A stretch of DNA of 64,000 nucleotides, taken from assembly GCF_900143215.1 (NCBI RefSeq), contig NZ_FRDM01000008.1, positions 115,490 to 179,489 of the forward strand, read 5' to 3'. The DNA is from Geodermatophilus obscurus (lineage in GTDB: Bacteria; Actinomycetota; Actinomycetes; Mycobacteriales; Geodermatophilaceae). The notes under the pieces are model-generated. The model was not told the origin of the DNA, made no database searches, and was given only the letters and a program-made list of their open reading frames with translations. Within the stretch, counting starts at the first letter, position 1, and each line of letters begins with the position of its first letter. The position numbers were made by a program, and so were the translations under genes. Shown piece after piece: positions 17,191 to 26,371 of this stretch.

Positions 17191-18564
17191 GTGACGCACG
17201 CACCAGGCCGTGTACCGGGACGCGGTGCACCCGGGGGACCCGCCCCTGCCCGGCGCCGGTCCGCACGGGGATCCCGTGCACGCGGTGGCCGGATGCTGCT
17301 CCGCCTGATCCTGCTGACCGTCCTCGGCGGCCTCGCCCTGGCGCTGGCACCCGGTGCCGCGTCGGCGCAGACCCAGGAGCCTGCGGCCACCGAGCAGGTG
17401 TCCGGCACCCTGCGGACCAACGCCAGCGGGCCGATCGAGGGCGTGGAGGTGGTCGTCACGACCGCCGCCGGCGCCGAGGTCGAGACCGTGGAGACCGACG
17501 ACAACGGCCAGTGGGCGGTGCCGCTGCCCGGTCCGGGCCAGTACACGGTCACCATCGACGCCGACGACCTGCCCGACGGCGTGGTGCTCACCGGCGAGAA
17601 CACCCGCACGGTCACCGTCGACGCGGGCCGCAACCAGGGCGTGATCATCGCGCTCAGCGACGGCAGCCGGGAGGCCGGCGGTGGCACGGTCCGCTGGGTG
17701 CAGTTGCTCGTCGAGGGTCTGCGGTTCGGCCTGCTCATCGCCATGGCGGCGGTCGGCCTCTCGCTGATCTTCGGCACCACCGGGCTGACCAACTTCGCGC
17801 ACGGCGAACTGGTGACCATCGGCGCGATCGCCGCGTGGTTCATCAACGTCCAGGGCGGCGTGCCGCTGGTGCCGGCCGCACTGATCGCCATGGTGATCGG
17901 CGCGGGGGTCGGGGCGCTCAACGAGCTGGCGATCTGGCGGCCGCTGCGCCGTCGCGGCACCGGCCTGGTCGCCGCGCTGGTCATCTCGATCGGCCTGTCG
18001 CTGCTGCTGCGCTACCTGTACCAGATCATCTTCGGCGGCGGCTCGGAGGCCTACGCCGACTACCGGGGTCAGCGGGCCGTCGACTACGGCCTGTTCAGGA
18101 TGACCAACGCCGACCTGTCGTCGATCGTCATCGCGCTCGTCGTCCTGCTGCTGGTGGCGGTCATGCTGCAGCGCACCAAGATCGGCAAGGCGATGCGGGC
18201 GGTCTCCGACAACCGCGATCTCGCGGCGTCCTCGGGCATCAACGTCAACCGGGTGATCCTGGTGGTCTGGATGATGGGCGGCGCGCTCGCGGCCCTCGGC
18301 GGCGTCCTGCTCGGCCTCTCCGACGAGGTGCAGTGGGACATGGGCTTCCGGCTGCTGCTGCTCATGTTCGCCGGGGTCACCCTCGGCGGTCTCGGCACCG
18401 CCTACGGCGCCCTGGTGGGCAGCATCGTGGTGGGTGTCTTCGTGCAGATGTCGACGCTGGTCATCCCGAACGACGTCAAGTACGTCGGCGGGCTGCTCCT
18501 GCTGATCGTCATCTTGATCGTGCGGCCGCAGGGCATCCTCGGCAGCCGGGTGAGGGTGGGCTGA
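17191..18564 (+). CDS. livH: Branched-chain amino acid-type ABC permease (LivH-like) with an N-terminal extracellular domain
   Basis: The 457-residue protein has three parts. Residues 35-60 are a signal-peptide-like helix (MLLRLILLTVLGG, then ASA-QT). Residues about 68-145 form a carboxypeptidase-regulatory or SpaA-like beta-sandwich (SGTLRTNASGPIEGVEVVV, then DDNGQWAVPLPGPGQYTV). From 158 on is a LivH permease with about eight helices and the motif TTGLTNFAHGELV. LivH proteins normally lack the first two parts. GGAGG lies 4 bases before the GTG at 17191; the ATG at 17293, which begins the signal peptide, is an alternative. It is followed after 3 bp by livM. Confidence 0.88.
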   Translation: MTHAPGRVPGRGAPGGPAPARRRSARGSRARGGRMLLRLILLTVLGGLALALAPGAASAQTQEPAATEQVSGTLRTNASGPIEGVEVVVTTAAGAEVETVETDDNGQWAVPLPGPGQYTVTIDADDLPDGVVLTGENTRTVTVDAGRNQGVIIALSDGSREAGGGTVRWVQLLVEGLRFGLLIAMAAVGLSLIFGTTGLTNFAHGELVTIGAIAAWFINVQGGVPLVPAALIAMVIGAGVGALNELAIWRPLRRRGTGLVAALVISIGLSLLLRYLYQIIFGGGSEAYADYRGQRAVDYGLFRMTNADLSSIVIALVVLLLVAVMLQRTKIGKAMRAVSDNRDLAASSGINVNRVILVVWMMGGALAALGGVLLGLSDEVQWDMGFRLLLLMFAGVTLGGLGTAYGALVGSIVVGVFVQMSTLVIPNDVKYVGGLLLLIVILIVRPQGILGSRVRVG

Positions 18565-18567
18565 ACG

Positions 18568-19566
18568 ATGGGTGAGCTGGTCGACGCCCTGGCCGTCGCG
18601 CTCAAGGCCGGCCTGGGCTTCCAGGCCGTCTTCCTGGCGCTGCTGGCCATCGGCATCAACGTGCAGTTCGGCTACGCCGGGCTGCTGAACTTCGGGCAGA
18701 TCGCCTTCGCGATGCTCGGCGGCTACGGCATCGCCGTCTCGGTGAGCCAGTGGGGGCTCAACTTCTGGGTGGGCGTGGCCGTCGGGATCCTCGCCGCCGT
18801 CGTCCTCGCGCTGCTGCTGGGTCTGCCGACCCTGCGGCTGCGCGCCGACTACCTGGCCATCGCGACCATCGCGGCGGCCGAGGGGCTGCGGCTGCTGTTC
18901 CGCTCGGTGTCGGCGACACCCGTCACCAACGGCACGCGCGGGCTGTCCGGCTTCAACGCCGACTTCGTGGCCCTGGCGCCGTGGGACACCGCCCGCCGCT
19001 ACGGCATCCTCGGCACCCGGTGGAGCGGCGCCGAGCTGTGGGTGACCGTGGTCGGGTGGCTTCTCGTCGCGCTGTCCTGCCTGCTCATCTGGCTGCTGGT
19101 CCGCAGCCCCTGGGGCCGGGTGGTGAAGTCCATCCGCGAGGACGAGGACGCGGTGCGTTCGCTCGGCAAGAACGTCTACGTCTACAAGATGCAGGCGCTG
19201 GTCCTCGGCGGTGTGCTGGGCTCTCTGGGCGGCATGGTGTACGCCCTGGGCACCGCGTCGGCCAACCCCGACCAGTACCAGAACGCCAACACCTTCCTGG
19301 CCTACGCCGCCCTGATCCTCGGCGGCGCGGCCCGCGTCCTCGGTCCGGTCGTCGGCGCGATGCTGATGTTCTTCATCATCCAGTTCGCCGACACCGGCCT
19401 GCGTACGCTGATCGGCAACGGGGTGATCCCCGAGGACCTGCTCTCGGCGACCGACGTGGCTCAGCTCCGGTTCGTGTTGATCGGGCTCGGACTCATGCTG
19501 CTGCTGGTCTTCCGACCACAGGGCATCTTCGGCGACCGACGAGAGGTGATGCTCGATGCCCGCTGA
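18568..19566 (+). CDS. livM: Branched-chain amino acid-type ABC permease (LivM-like)
   Basis: This 332-residue protein is the second permease of the importer. It shows the LivM hallmark INVQFGYAGLLNFGQIAFAMLGGYG near residues 28-52 and about nine hydrophobic helices, ending with VFRPQGIFGDRREV. The cytoplasmic coupling loop SIREDEDAVRSLGKN should contact the ATPases. It lies between livH and livG and overlaps livG by 11 bp. Urea or amide substrates cannot be excluded from sequence alone. Confidence 0.92.
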   Translation: MGELVDALAVALKAGLGFQAVFLALLAIGINVQFGYAGLLNFGQIAFAMLGGYGIAVSVSQWGLNFWVGVAVGILAAVVLALLLGLPTLRLRADYLAIATIAAAEGLRLLFRSVSATPVTNGTRGLSGFNADFVALAPWDTARRYGILGTRWSGAELWVTVVGWLLVALSCLLIWLLVRSPWGRVVKSIREDEDAVRSLGKNVYVYKMQALVLGGVLGSLGGMVYALGTASANPDQYQNANTFLAYAALILGGAARVLGPVVGAMLMFFIIQFADTGLRTLIGNGVIPEDLLSATDVAQLRFVLIGLGLMLLLVFRPQGIFGDRREVMLDAR

Positions 19567-20622
19567 CCAGACCCCCGGCCGGCCGGCCTCGCACGGCGCG
19601 ACTGCCTCCGGCGCGACGGCCCCCTCCGGCGCGGCCCCGGGCGCCTCCGCCCCGGAGCACGCCTGGCGGACGGGTGACGCGCCCCGCCGGGTGGCCCAGA
19701 CGGCGCTCAAGGACCTGCCGTGGGAGGTCGGGGTGGCCAAGCCCGACCCGGCCATCGTCGTCGACGGGGTCACCCGCACCTTCGGCGGGCTCACCGCCGT
19801 GTCGGTCGACCACCTGGAGGTCCAGCGCGGCGGTATCACCGGCCTGATCGGGCCCAACGGCGCCGGCAAGACCACGCTGTTCAACCTGCTGACCGGCTTC
19901 GACCAGCCCAACACCGGCACGTGGTCGTTCGAGGGCCGCCCGCTGGGCAAGCTGGCGCCGCACCAGGTGGCCCGGCTGGGCGTCGTCCGCACCTTCCAGC
20001 TGACCAAGGCGCTGTCCCGGCTCACCGTGCTGCAGAACATGCTGCTCGGTGCTCAGGGGCAGAAGGGTGAGAGCTTCCTGCGCGCCCTGGTGCCCGGGAT
20101 CTGGCGGGCGCAGGAGCGGGCCAACACCGAGAAGGCGATGGAGCTGCTCACCCGGTTCAAGCTGGACCGGAAGAAGGACGACTTCGCCGGCACGCTCTCC
20201 GGTGGTCAGCGCAAGCTGCTGGAGATGGCCCGCGCGCTCATGAGCGACCCGAAGGTCGTCATGCTCGACGAGCCGATGGCCGGCGTGAACCCGGCCCTCA
20301 CCCAGAGCCTGCTCGGGCACGTCAAGGACCTGCGTGAGCAGGGCATGACGGTCGTCTTCGTCGAGCACGACATGGACGTCGTCCGGGACATCAGCGACTG
20401 GGTCGTGGTCATGGCCGCGGGCAAGGTCATCGCGGAGGGCCCGCCGGAGTCCATCAGCCAGAACCAGGCGGTCGTCGACGCCTATCTCGGCGCCCACCAC
20501 GACGCCCCGCTCACCGTCGAGGAGGAGGACCGCGTCCTCGCCGAGGCCGAGGCGGCCATCGCCCGTGAGGAGAACGCCGACGGCGACGTCATCGGCTCCG
20601 ACACCCGACGCGAGGAGGACCG

Positions 20623-20626
<4 letters not shown>
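19556..20626 (+). CDS. livG: ABC transporter ATP-binding protein (LivG-like)
   Basis: This 356-residue ATPase has Walker A GPNGAGKTT, the signature LSGGQRKLLEMARAL, Walker B VVMLDEPMAGV, and the LivG-type C-terminal part. It is about 100 residues longer than typical LivG: an alanine- and proline-rich N-terminal extension of about 60 residues precedes the first strand (AIVVDGVTRTFGG), and an acidic tail of about 40 residues follows. GAGAGG precedes the ATG. The end overlaps livF in an ATGA junction. Confidence 0.92.
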
Positions 20627-21495
<869 letters not shown>

Positions 21496-21497
21496 AG

Positions 21498-21584
21498 AAG
21501 GACCCCTCCGCTCCCCACCACTCGGAGAAGGACCCCGTCCCCCTCACCGCTCGCACGCTCGCGGCGAGCCTCTGGACGGGGCCG
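21498..21584. repeat. GAAGGACCCC-type hairpin repeat, one partial and one full copy
   Basis: A truncated copy (GAAGGACCCCTCC, then CCACCACTCGG) is followed at 21526 by a complete copy that ends GGACGGGGCCGG at about 21584. The array begins at the livF stop codon and probably ends the operon's transcript. Confidence 0.65.
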
Positions 21585-21674
21585 GCGGGAACCTGGAGGG
21601 CGGCCGTTCCAGTGCCTCACCCGGCGCCGGTCCCCTGCTGGGGCCGGCGCCGTCGTGCTGGGTAGGCAGCGGTC

Positions 21675-22094
21675 ATGAACTGGACCTGGGAGCTGCGGTC
21701 CCGCGACGGCGGGATGAACGGCCTGGAATTCGCCCGCTGCACGACGGCGAGCGGCTTCTCCCGCGTGCTGGTGCACGCCGCCCCCGCCCAGCTGCACCTG
21801 GAGGTGCGGGCGGACGACGGCACGCTGGTGGTCAGCAACGACGCCGACCGGGACGGCGACTACTCCCCCATCACGCTGCTCGAGTTCGACGACGACCGGG
21901 TGCGTCGCCGCGAGGTCTGGCCGGGGCCGGAGTTGTACGGGTTGCCGGTCCTGCTGCCCGGCGGCGAGGTCGGCGTCCTCATCACCTGGGAGCACGCCTC
22001 CGACCGGAGCTGGTGGCGCTGGTCGGTGGAGTTCTCCAACCACCGGGGCAGGCCGGCCGACTGGGCGCCGGAGGGCCAGCACGTGCAGCGCTGA
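21675..22094 (+). CDS. Conserved-looking hypothetical protein
   Basis: This 139-residue soluble protein starts MNWTWELRSRDGGMNGLEFARC. It is rich in tryptophan and acidic residues (ITWEHASDRSWWRWSVEFSN near the end) and looks mostly beta. I do not recognise the family. Codon use matches the neighbours and a strong hairpin follows the stop, so it is likely real. It lies between livF and the convergent binding-protein gene without an evident functional link. Confidence 0.65.
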   Translation: MNWTWELRSRDGGMNGLEFARCTTASGFSRVLVHAAPAQLHLEVRADDGTLVVSNDADRDGDYSPITLLEFDDDRVRRREVWPGPELYGLPVLLPGGEVGVLITWEHASDRSWWRWSVEFSNHRGRPADWAPEGQHVQR

Positions 22095-22109
22095 ACCCGT
22101 GGACGACGA

Positions 22110-22140
22110 CGGCCCGGCACCCCTGAGGGGTGCCGGGCCG
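22110..22140. terminator. Strong bidirectional hairpin
   Basis: A 14-bp perfect stem (CGGCCCGGCACCCC/GGGGTGCCGGGCCG) encloses a 3-base loop. It lies between the convergent hypothetical gene and the binding-protein gene, close to both stops. Confidence 0.8.
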
Positions 22141-22163
22141 CTGCCCGTGCGGACGGAGCTACC

Positions 22164-23510
22164 TCAGCGCTGCGGGCCGATGCCCTGCGAGTTGAGGCTC
22201 TCGATGATGCGCGCGGACTCCTCGAAGCCGATCACCACGACGGCGTCGGGGGCGAAGTCCACCATCTGCTGGACCTCGGCGTCGTAGTTCGCCGCCTGCG
22301 GGTCGTAGGTCAGCGTCTGGATGCTGTCCTCGGCCAGGCCCGCCGCGATCAGGTTCTCCCGGGTGTTCTCCATCAGACCGGTGCCGTACGGGTCGTTGAG
22401 CGCCATGATCCCGACGGTGTTGTTGCCGTCGTTGATGATCAGGTCCGACAGCGCCCGGGCCTGCAGCGTGTCCGGGGGCGCGCTGCGGAAGTACAGCCCG
22501 TTGTCGTTGTAGTCGGTGAACTGGTCGGAGGTGTTCGCCGGCGAGAACTGGACGACGCCGGAACCGGTGATCCGGTCGATGACGGTCAGGCTGACACCCG
22601 AGGACGCCGCGCCGATGATGGCGTTGACGCCGCCCTGCAGCAGGCGGTCGACCGTCTGGGTGGCGGTGTCGGTCGAGGCGTCACCGGAGTCACCCTCGAT
22701 GAGCTGGACCGGCTGGCCCAGCACGCCGCCGGCGGCGTTGATGTCGTTGACCGCCAGGCGGGCGCCGGCGACCTCGGGCGGGCCGAGGAAGGCGAGGTTC
22801 CCGGTCAGCGGCAGCAGGGTCCCGATCACCAGCGGCTCGCCGGTGGCGCCGGGCGCGGCGTACGCCGGGCCCTCGTCCGTGGTGGCGTTGGCGCTGTCCC
22901 CGGCGAGGACGAAGTCGGTGGCGGCCTCGTCGAGCTGGTTGTCCTCCCCGAACTGCAGGATGCCGAAGCTCGCCTCCGCCGGCTCACCGGCGTCGGCGAA
23001 GCTGAGCGGACCGGAGATGCCGTTGTAGTCGACGTTCCCGCCGTTGTTGATGATCTCCAGGCAGGCCGCGAAGTCGGTGCAGGCCTCGCCACCCACGGTG
23101 ATCCCGTTGATGAACTCCTTGAAGACGTTCGCGTCGTTGGTGCCGGCCGCCTGCGCGGCGAGCGCCGTCACCACCACCGCGTCGTAGGTCTCGCCGGCGT
23201 AGTTGTAGTCCTGCAGGTTCGGGTCGATCTCGCGCAGCCGGTCGGTGAACTCCGAGCCGAGGTCGGTGAGCGGTGTCGTGCCCTTCATGCCGGCCAGGGA
23301 GCCCGGCGCGGTGAAGGACTCACCGAGCGCGTTGCCCATGTTGCCGTCGGTGCCGTAGACGTTGACCTGTCGCTCGCCGCCGCCGGTTCCGCCGGCCGCG
23401 TCGCCACCGCCACCGGCGCTGCTGTCGTCGCCACCGCCGCCACAGGCGGTCAGGACGAGGAGGGCCGCGGCCGCGACGGCGGCGTTGCGCGCGAGGATGC
23501 CTGTGCGCAT
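22164..23510 (-). CDS. livK: Substrate-binding lipoprotein of the Leu/Ile/Val family with circularly permuted domain order
   Basis: This 448-residue protein has a lipoprotein signal peptide with lipobox LTAC (C23) and a Gly/Asp/Ser linker. The next segment, residues about 47-200 (VNVYGTDGNMGNALGESF to ASFGILQFGEDNQLD), normally forms the C-terminal half of type I periplasmic binding proteins. After a linker (about 201-224) comes the usual N-terminal half: PLVIGTLLPLTGN at about 227, then AVNDINAAGGVLGQPV, and the protein ends at ESLNSQGIGPQR, where a normal family member would continue into the VYGTDG strand. The order is therefore C-half then N-half. The ATG at 23510 has GGGAG 7 bases upstream. 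It probably serves livHMGF, encoded convergently nearby. Confidence 0.85.
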   Translation of the reverse strand: MRTGILARNAAVAAAALLVLTACGGGGDDSSAGGGGDAAGGTGGGERQVNVYGTDGNMGNALGESFTAPGSLAGMKGTTPLTDLGSEFTDRLREIDPNLQDYNYAGETYDAVVVTALAAQAAGTNDANVFKEFINGITVGGEACTDFAACLEIINNGGNVDYNGISGPLSFADAGEPAEASFGILQFGEDNQLDEAATDFVLAGDSANATTDEGPAYAAPGATGEPLVIGTLLPLTGNLAFLGPPEVAGARLAVNDINAAGGVLGQPVQLIEGDSGDASTDTATQTVDRLLQGGVNAIIGAASSGVSLTVIDRITGSGVVQFSPANTSDQFTDYNDNGLYFRSAPPDTLQARALSDLIINDGNNTVGIMALNDPYGTGLMENTRENLIAAGLAEDSIQTLTYDPQAANYDAEVQQMVDFAPDAVVVIGFEESARIIESLNSQGIGPQR

Positions 23511-23702
23511 CAAACAACTCCCACTGTGGTGTCGGTCGTGCTCCCGGCTCGCCCAGGCGGGCGACCGGTCAGTGGGGGGAAGGTAGCTGCCGGATCCGGA
23601 GGAGGAGCAGGGGTCGGCACGACCGTGATCAGGTCGTGACCTGCGGGCTCCCGGCTCGTCACGCTGCGTGTCGGACGCGCGACCGGGGCCGCACCGCAGG
23701 CG

Positions 23703-24305
23703 TCAGCTGCCCGTCGTCGGGTCCGCGGCGGCCTGCGGCTGCAGGATGCGCTGGGCGATCGCCTTCATCGACGTGCGCTCGTTCATCGCCGTCCGCTGGA
23801 TGAACCGGAAGGCCTCGGCCTCGGTGATCCCCTGGTCGGCCATCAGCTTGCCCTTGGCCTGCTCGACCACCTTGCGGGTCTCCAGGCGTTCCTCGAGCGT
23901 GCGCACCTCGCCGTCGAGGGCGGTCATCTCGGCGAACCGGCCACGGGCCACCTCGATGGCCGGCACCAGGTCGTTCTTGGAGAACGGCTTGACCAGGTAG
24001 GCCATGGCGCCGGCGTCGCGCGCCCGCTCGACCAGCTCGCGCTGGCTGAAGGCGGTCAGCACGATGACCGGGGCGATGCGGGCCGAGGCGATCTGCTCGG
24101 CGGCCGAGAGCCCGTCGAGCACCGGCATCTGGATGTCCAGGATCACCAGGTCCGGCCGCAGCTCGGTGGCCTGGTCGACGGCCTGCTGCCCGTCGCCGGC
24201 CTCGGCCACGACGGTGTACCCCTCCTCCTCGAGCATCTCCTTGAGGTCGAGGCGGATGAGCGCCTCGTCTTCGGCGATGAGGACCCGGATCGGCTCGCTG
24301 CTCAC
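23703..24305 (-). CDS. pdtaR: ANTAR-domain response regulator (PdtaR-like)
   Basis: This 200-residue protein has a receiver domain (acidic cluster AEDEA at 11-15, phospho-acceptor D57, T84, K106 in the LVKPF motif) and a C-terminal ANTAR RNA-binding domain at about 130-190 (KVVEQAKGKLM, EAFRFIQRTAMNERTSM). ANTAR regulators bind paired hairpins in mRNA leaders and act as antiterminators once phosphorylated; the mycobacterial homologue Rv1626 is driven by the PdtaS kinase. No kinase gene is adjacent. The start is GTG at 24305. It lies directly beside the tRNA-Leu gene. Confidence 0.93.
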   Translation of the reverse strand: MSSEPIRVLIAEDEALIRLDLKEMLEEEGYTVVAEAGDGQQAVDQATELRPDLVILDIQMPVLDGLSAAEQIASARIAPVIVLTAFSQRELVERARDAGAMAYLVKPFSKNDLVPAIEVARGRFAEMTALDGEVRTLEERLETRKVVEQAKGKLMADQGITEAEAFRFIQRTAMNERTSMKAIAQRILQPQAAADPTTGS

Positions 24306-24390
24306 GCGCGGGAGCCTATCGATGCCGGACCGTCCACGACGGCCCGTTAGGCTGTTCCTCGCCTCACCGGCCGCCTGGGCCGGCCGGTAC

Positions 24391-24464
24391 GCCCCCGTAC
24401 CCCAATCGGCAGAGGGAGCGGATTCAAAACCCGCGCAGTGTGCGTTCGAGTCGCACCGGGGGCA
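24391..24464 (+). tRNA. tRNA-Leu (anticodon CAA), integration site of the island
   Basis: The acceptor stem is GCCCCCG/CGGGGGC and the T-arm is GTGCG-TTCGAGT-CGCAC. The anticodon loop TTCAAAA gives CAA. The anticodon stem GCGGA/CCCGC has an A-C mismatch at the loop-closing pair, and the variable region is only about 5 nt, unusual for a leucine tRNA, which normally has a long variable arm. A TAGGCT -10-like box lies at 24348-24353. The last 36 bases plus 2 flanking bases recur at 29889-29926. Confidence 0.85.
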
Positions 24465-24466
24465 CC
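24429..24466 (+). repeat. Left attachment-type direct repeat (3' end of tRNA-Leu)
   Basis: This 38-bp stretch, which starts ACCCGCGCAGTGTGCGTTCG, matches 29889-29926 at 37 of 38 positions. A duplication of a tRNA 3' end at both edges of a segment is the standard footprint of site-specific integration. Confidence 0.8.
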
Positions 24467-24901
24467 GTCTGGTCCTGACCGTTGACCCCGACCACGCTGA
24501 CCATGGGTGGCCAGTCGGTCCTGCGGAGGGCAGCGAACGGCCCCGCCGGCCTCGATGGGGGGCTCTGGCGGGGCCGGCGTGCAGCGCGTACGGGGCGCGC
24601 TGGGCGATCAGCCACTGGTAGGCCAGGATGTCCGCCTTCGGCGCGCCGAGCTTCGACGGGGTGAGCTCGCGCAGGTGCGCGGGCAGGCGGGGGCTCTAGG
24701 GCTGCCCGTCGACGACGACGGTGCGCAGGCTCAGCCCCGTGCGCTCGGGAACCTGGCCGATCTGCAGCAGGCCCGCGCAGGTGCCGTGCGTGTCGTTCGC
24801 CCGGGACTCCACGGTGTTGTGCAGTCGCATAGGAACGACAAAGGCAGGTGTGGCGCCCGGGCTGCGCGGTGCTCGATACCAGCGGGCTGGGAGCCGGCGT
24901 G
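24467..24901. other. Degenerate left part of the island
   Basis: No intact gene is visible. A hairpin (CGGCCCCGCC/GGCGGGGCCG, 24538-24576) lies about 75 bp past the tRNA. On the minus strand, a coding-like fragment between about 24600 and 24695 reads LRELTPSKLGAPKADILAYQ and then WLIAQRAPYALHAG. It is in the same frame as the short frame 24696-24830, with one stop codon between, suggesting a broken gene whose family I do not recognise. Confidence 0.45.
24696..24830 (-). pseudogene. Truncated gene fragment with a MerR-like start
   Basis: A 44-codon frame contains LQIGQVPERTGLSLRTV, which resembles the first helix-turn-helix of MerR-family regulators (usual form: IGQVAERTGLS-RTIRYYD). It breaks off directly after that motif, and the frame continues past a TAG into another coding-like fragment. 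The MerR resemblance is short and may be chance. Confidence 0.35.
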
Positions 24902-25678
24902 TCAGGCCACGGCCAGGGCAGTGCCGATCTGCACGAGGATGCCGGCGGCGACGACGAACACCAGGTAGGCGAACCAGCGGCGCAGTCGTGCGGTGTCCAG
25001 CCGGGTGGCGAGCCGTCCGGCGGCCAGCGCGGTGACGACGGCGGCCGCGGTGAACGCGATGGTGACCGGGACGTCCAGGGGCGCGTCGCCGGCGTGCGCG
25101 GCGAACCCGGCGGCGGAGTTGACGGCGACGATCAGCAGCGAGGTGCCGATCGCGGCCTCCATCGACAGGCCCAGGACGACGACCAGGACCGGGATGATCA
25201 GGAATCCGCCGCCGACGCCCAGCAGGCCGGTGAGGAACCCGACGACGAGACCGCCGGCGAGGGTGCGGGGCAGGCAGCGGCGCCAGTTGACCCGGCCGCC
25301 GTCGGTGGCGCACGCGGCGCCGGTGGTGGGCTTCTCCGACAGCATCCGGACGCCGGCGCCGATCATCAGGGCGGCGAACAGCCCGAGGACGATCTCGGGT
25401 GGGAGGAGCCGGTTGACCGCGGCGCCGGCGAACGCGGTGGCGATGCCGGCCGCGCCGAACAGGAGCGCGATCCGCCAGGCGATCTGGCGTTTGCCCAGCC
25501 GCGGGAGCAGCGCCACCAGCGCGGTGGTGCCGACGACGAGCAGCGACGTCGCGACCGCCTGCGGCAGGTCCTGTCCGGCGGCGTAGACCAGCGCGGGGAC
25601 GGCGAGGATCGACCCGCCGCCGCCGAGCAGGCCGACCAGCGCCCCGATGACCAGGCCGAGGACGATCGGGACGGTCAT
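24902..25678 (-). CDS. tauE: TauE/SafE-family sulfite or sulfur-compound exporter
   Basis: This 258-residue protein has about eight hydrophobic segments and two copies of the family glycine motif: ALVGLLGGGGSILAVP near the start and GFLTGLLGVGGGFLIIP near residue 150. TauE/SafE proteins export organosulfur anions or sulfite, and in cst-like operons they remove the product of persulfide oxidation. The ATG at 25678 overlaps the stop of the rhodanese gene (ATGA). It is the last gene of the island operon. Confidence 0.9.
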   Translation of the reverse strand: MTVPIVLGLVIGALVGLLGGGGSILAVPALVYAAGQDLPQAVATSLLVVGTTALVALLPRLGKRQIAWRIALLFGAAGIATAFAGAAVNRLLPPEIVLGLFAALMIGAGVRMLSEKPTTGAACATDGGRVNWRRCLPRTLAGGLVVGFLTGLLGVGGGFLIIPVLVVVLGLSMEAAIGTSLLIVAVNSAAGFAAHAGDAPLDVPVTIAFTAAAVVTALAAGRLATRLDTARLRRWFAYLVFVVAAGILVQIGTALAVA

Positions 25679-26268
25679 GACGCGGCGCTGCCGGACGCCC
25701 GGAGCACCTGCACCGCGTCGGGCAGGGTCACGGCGCGGCCGCCGCGGTTGTAGGGCAGCCGGGACAGCGCCGCGCCCATCGCGCAGGTGTCGGTGATCGC
25801 TGCGGTGGCCAGCCCGGCGCCGATGCCGCCGGCGAGGAAGCGGGCCTTGGGGAAGCGGAGGCTGGCCAGGATGCTGGTCGCGACCAGGCCGCCGGCGACC
25901 AGGCGGACCTGGCGTTCCAGTGCCCAGCGGGCCCGGCCGCGGCGTACCGGCTGTCCGGTGGCGGTGTGCGCGGCGACGCCGCCGTCGAGCACCGACAGCT
26001 GCTGCGCCCCGGCTGCGGCCAGCGCGGTGTGGGCGGTCCTGGCCCGAGTGCCGGCCTGGCAGACCAGCACGACCGGGCCGTCGAGCTCGGCGGCCAGCAC
26101 GGTGGCGTGCTCGGTCACCACCGGCAGCGGGATGTTGATCGAACCGGGGATGTGCGCGGTCTCGTACTCGGCCGGGGTGCGCACGTCGACCAGGGTCGGC
26201 GTGGTGTCGCCGGCGAGCCGGTCGGTCAGCTCGGCCGGGGTGATCAGGGCGGTGGGGCGGGGGTTCAC
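25675..26268 (-). CDS. Rhodanese fused to a C-terminal membrane (DUF2892-like) domain
   Basis: This 197-residue protein has a rhodanese domain at about residues 8-110 with the active-site loop C70-QAGTRA. The C-terminal part (ERQVRLVAGGLVATSILASL, then the hydrophobic FLAGGIGAGLATAAITDTC) resembles the DUF2892/YgaP membrane domain. YgaP-type proteins move persulfide sulfur at the inner membrane. The start is GTG at 26268. It lies 103 bp after the MBL-rhodanese gene and overlaps tauE. Confidence 0.88.
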   Translation of the reverse strand: MNPRPTALITPAELTDRLAGDTTPTLVDVRTPAEYETAHIPGSINIPLPVVTEHATVLAAELDGPVVLVCQAGTRARTAHTALAAAGAQQLSVLDGGVAAHTATGQPVRRGRARWALERQVRLVAGGLVATSILASLRFPKARFLAGGIGAGLATAAITDTCAMGAALSRLPYNRGGRAVTLPDAVQVLRASGSAAS

Positions 26269-26371
26269 GGGGCTGTCGTCCTCTGGATCGGTAGAGGTGC
26301 TGCGGGCAGGGGGAAGCCGGCGGCCACCGGGGACGGGGCCTCCCGGTGGCCGCCGGGTCGGAGTGGGCCGG

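Noticed and set aside
16789..20040. A frame of over 1000 codons on the minus strand across livH-livG
   Set aside because: It overlaps three clear transporter genes and is histidine/glutamate/glutamine-rich, typical of reverse-complement reading of GC-rich genes.
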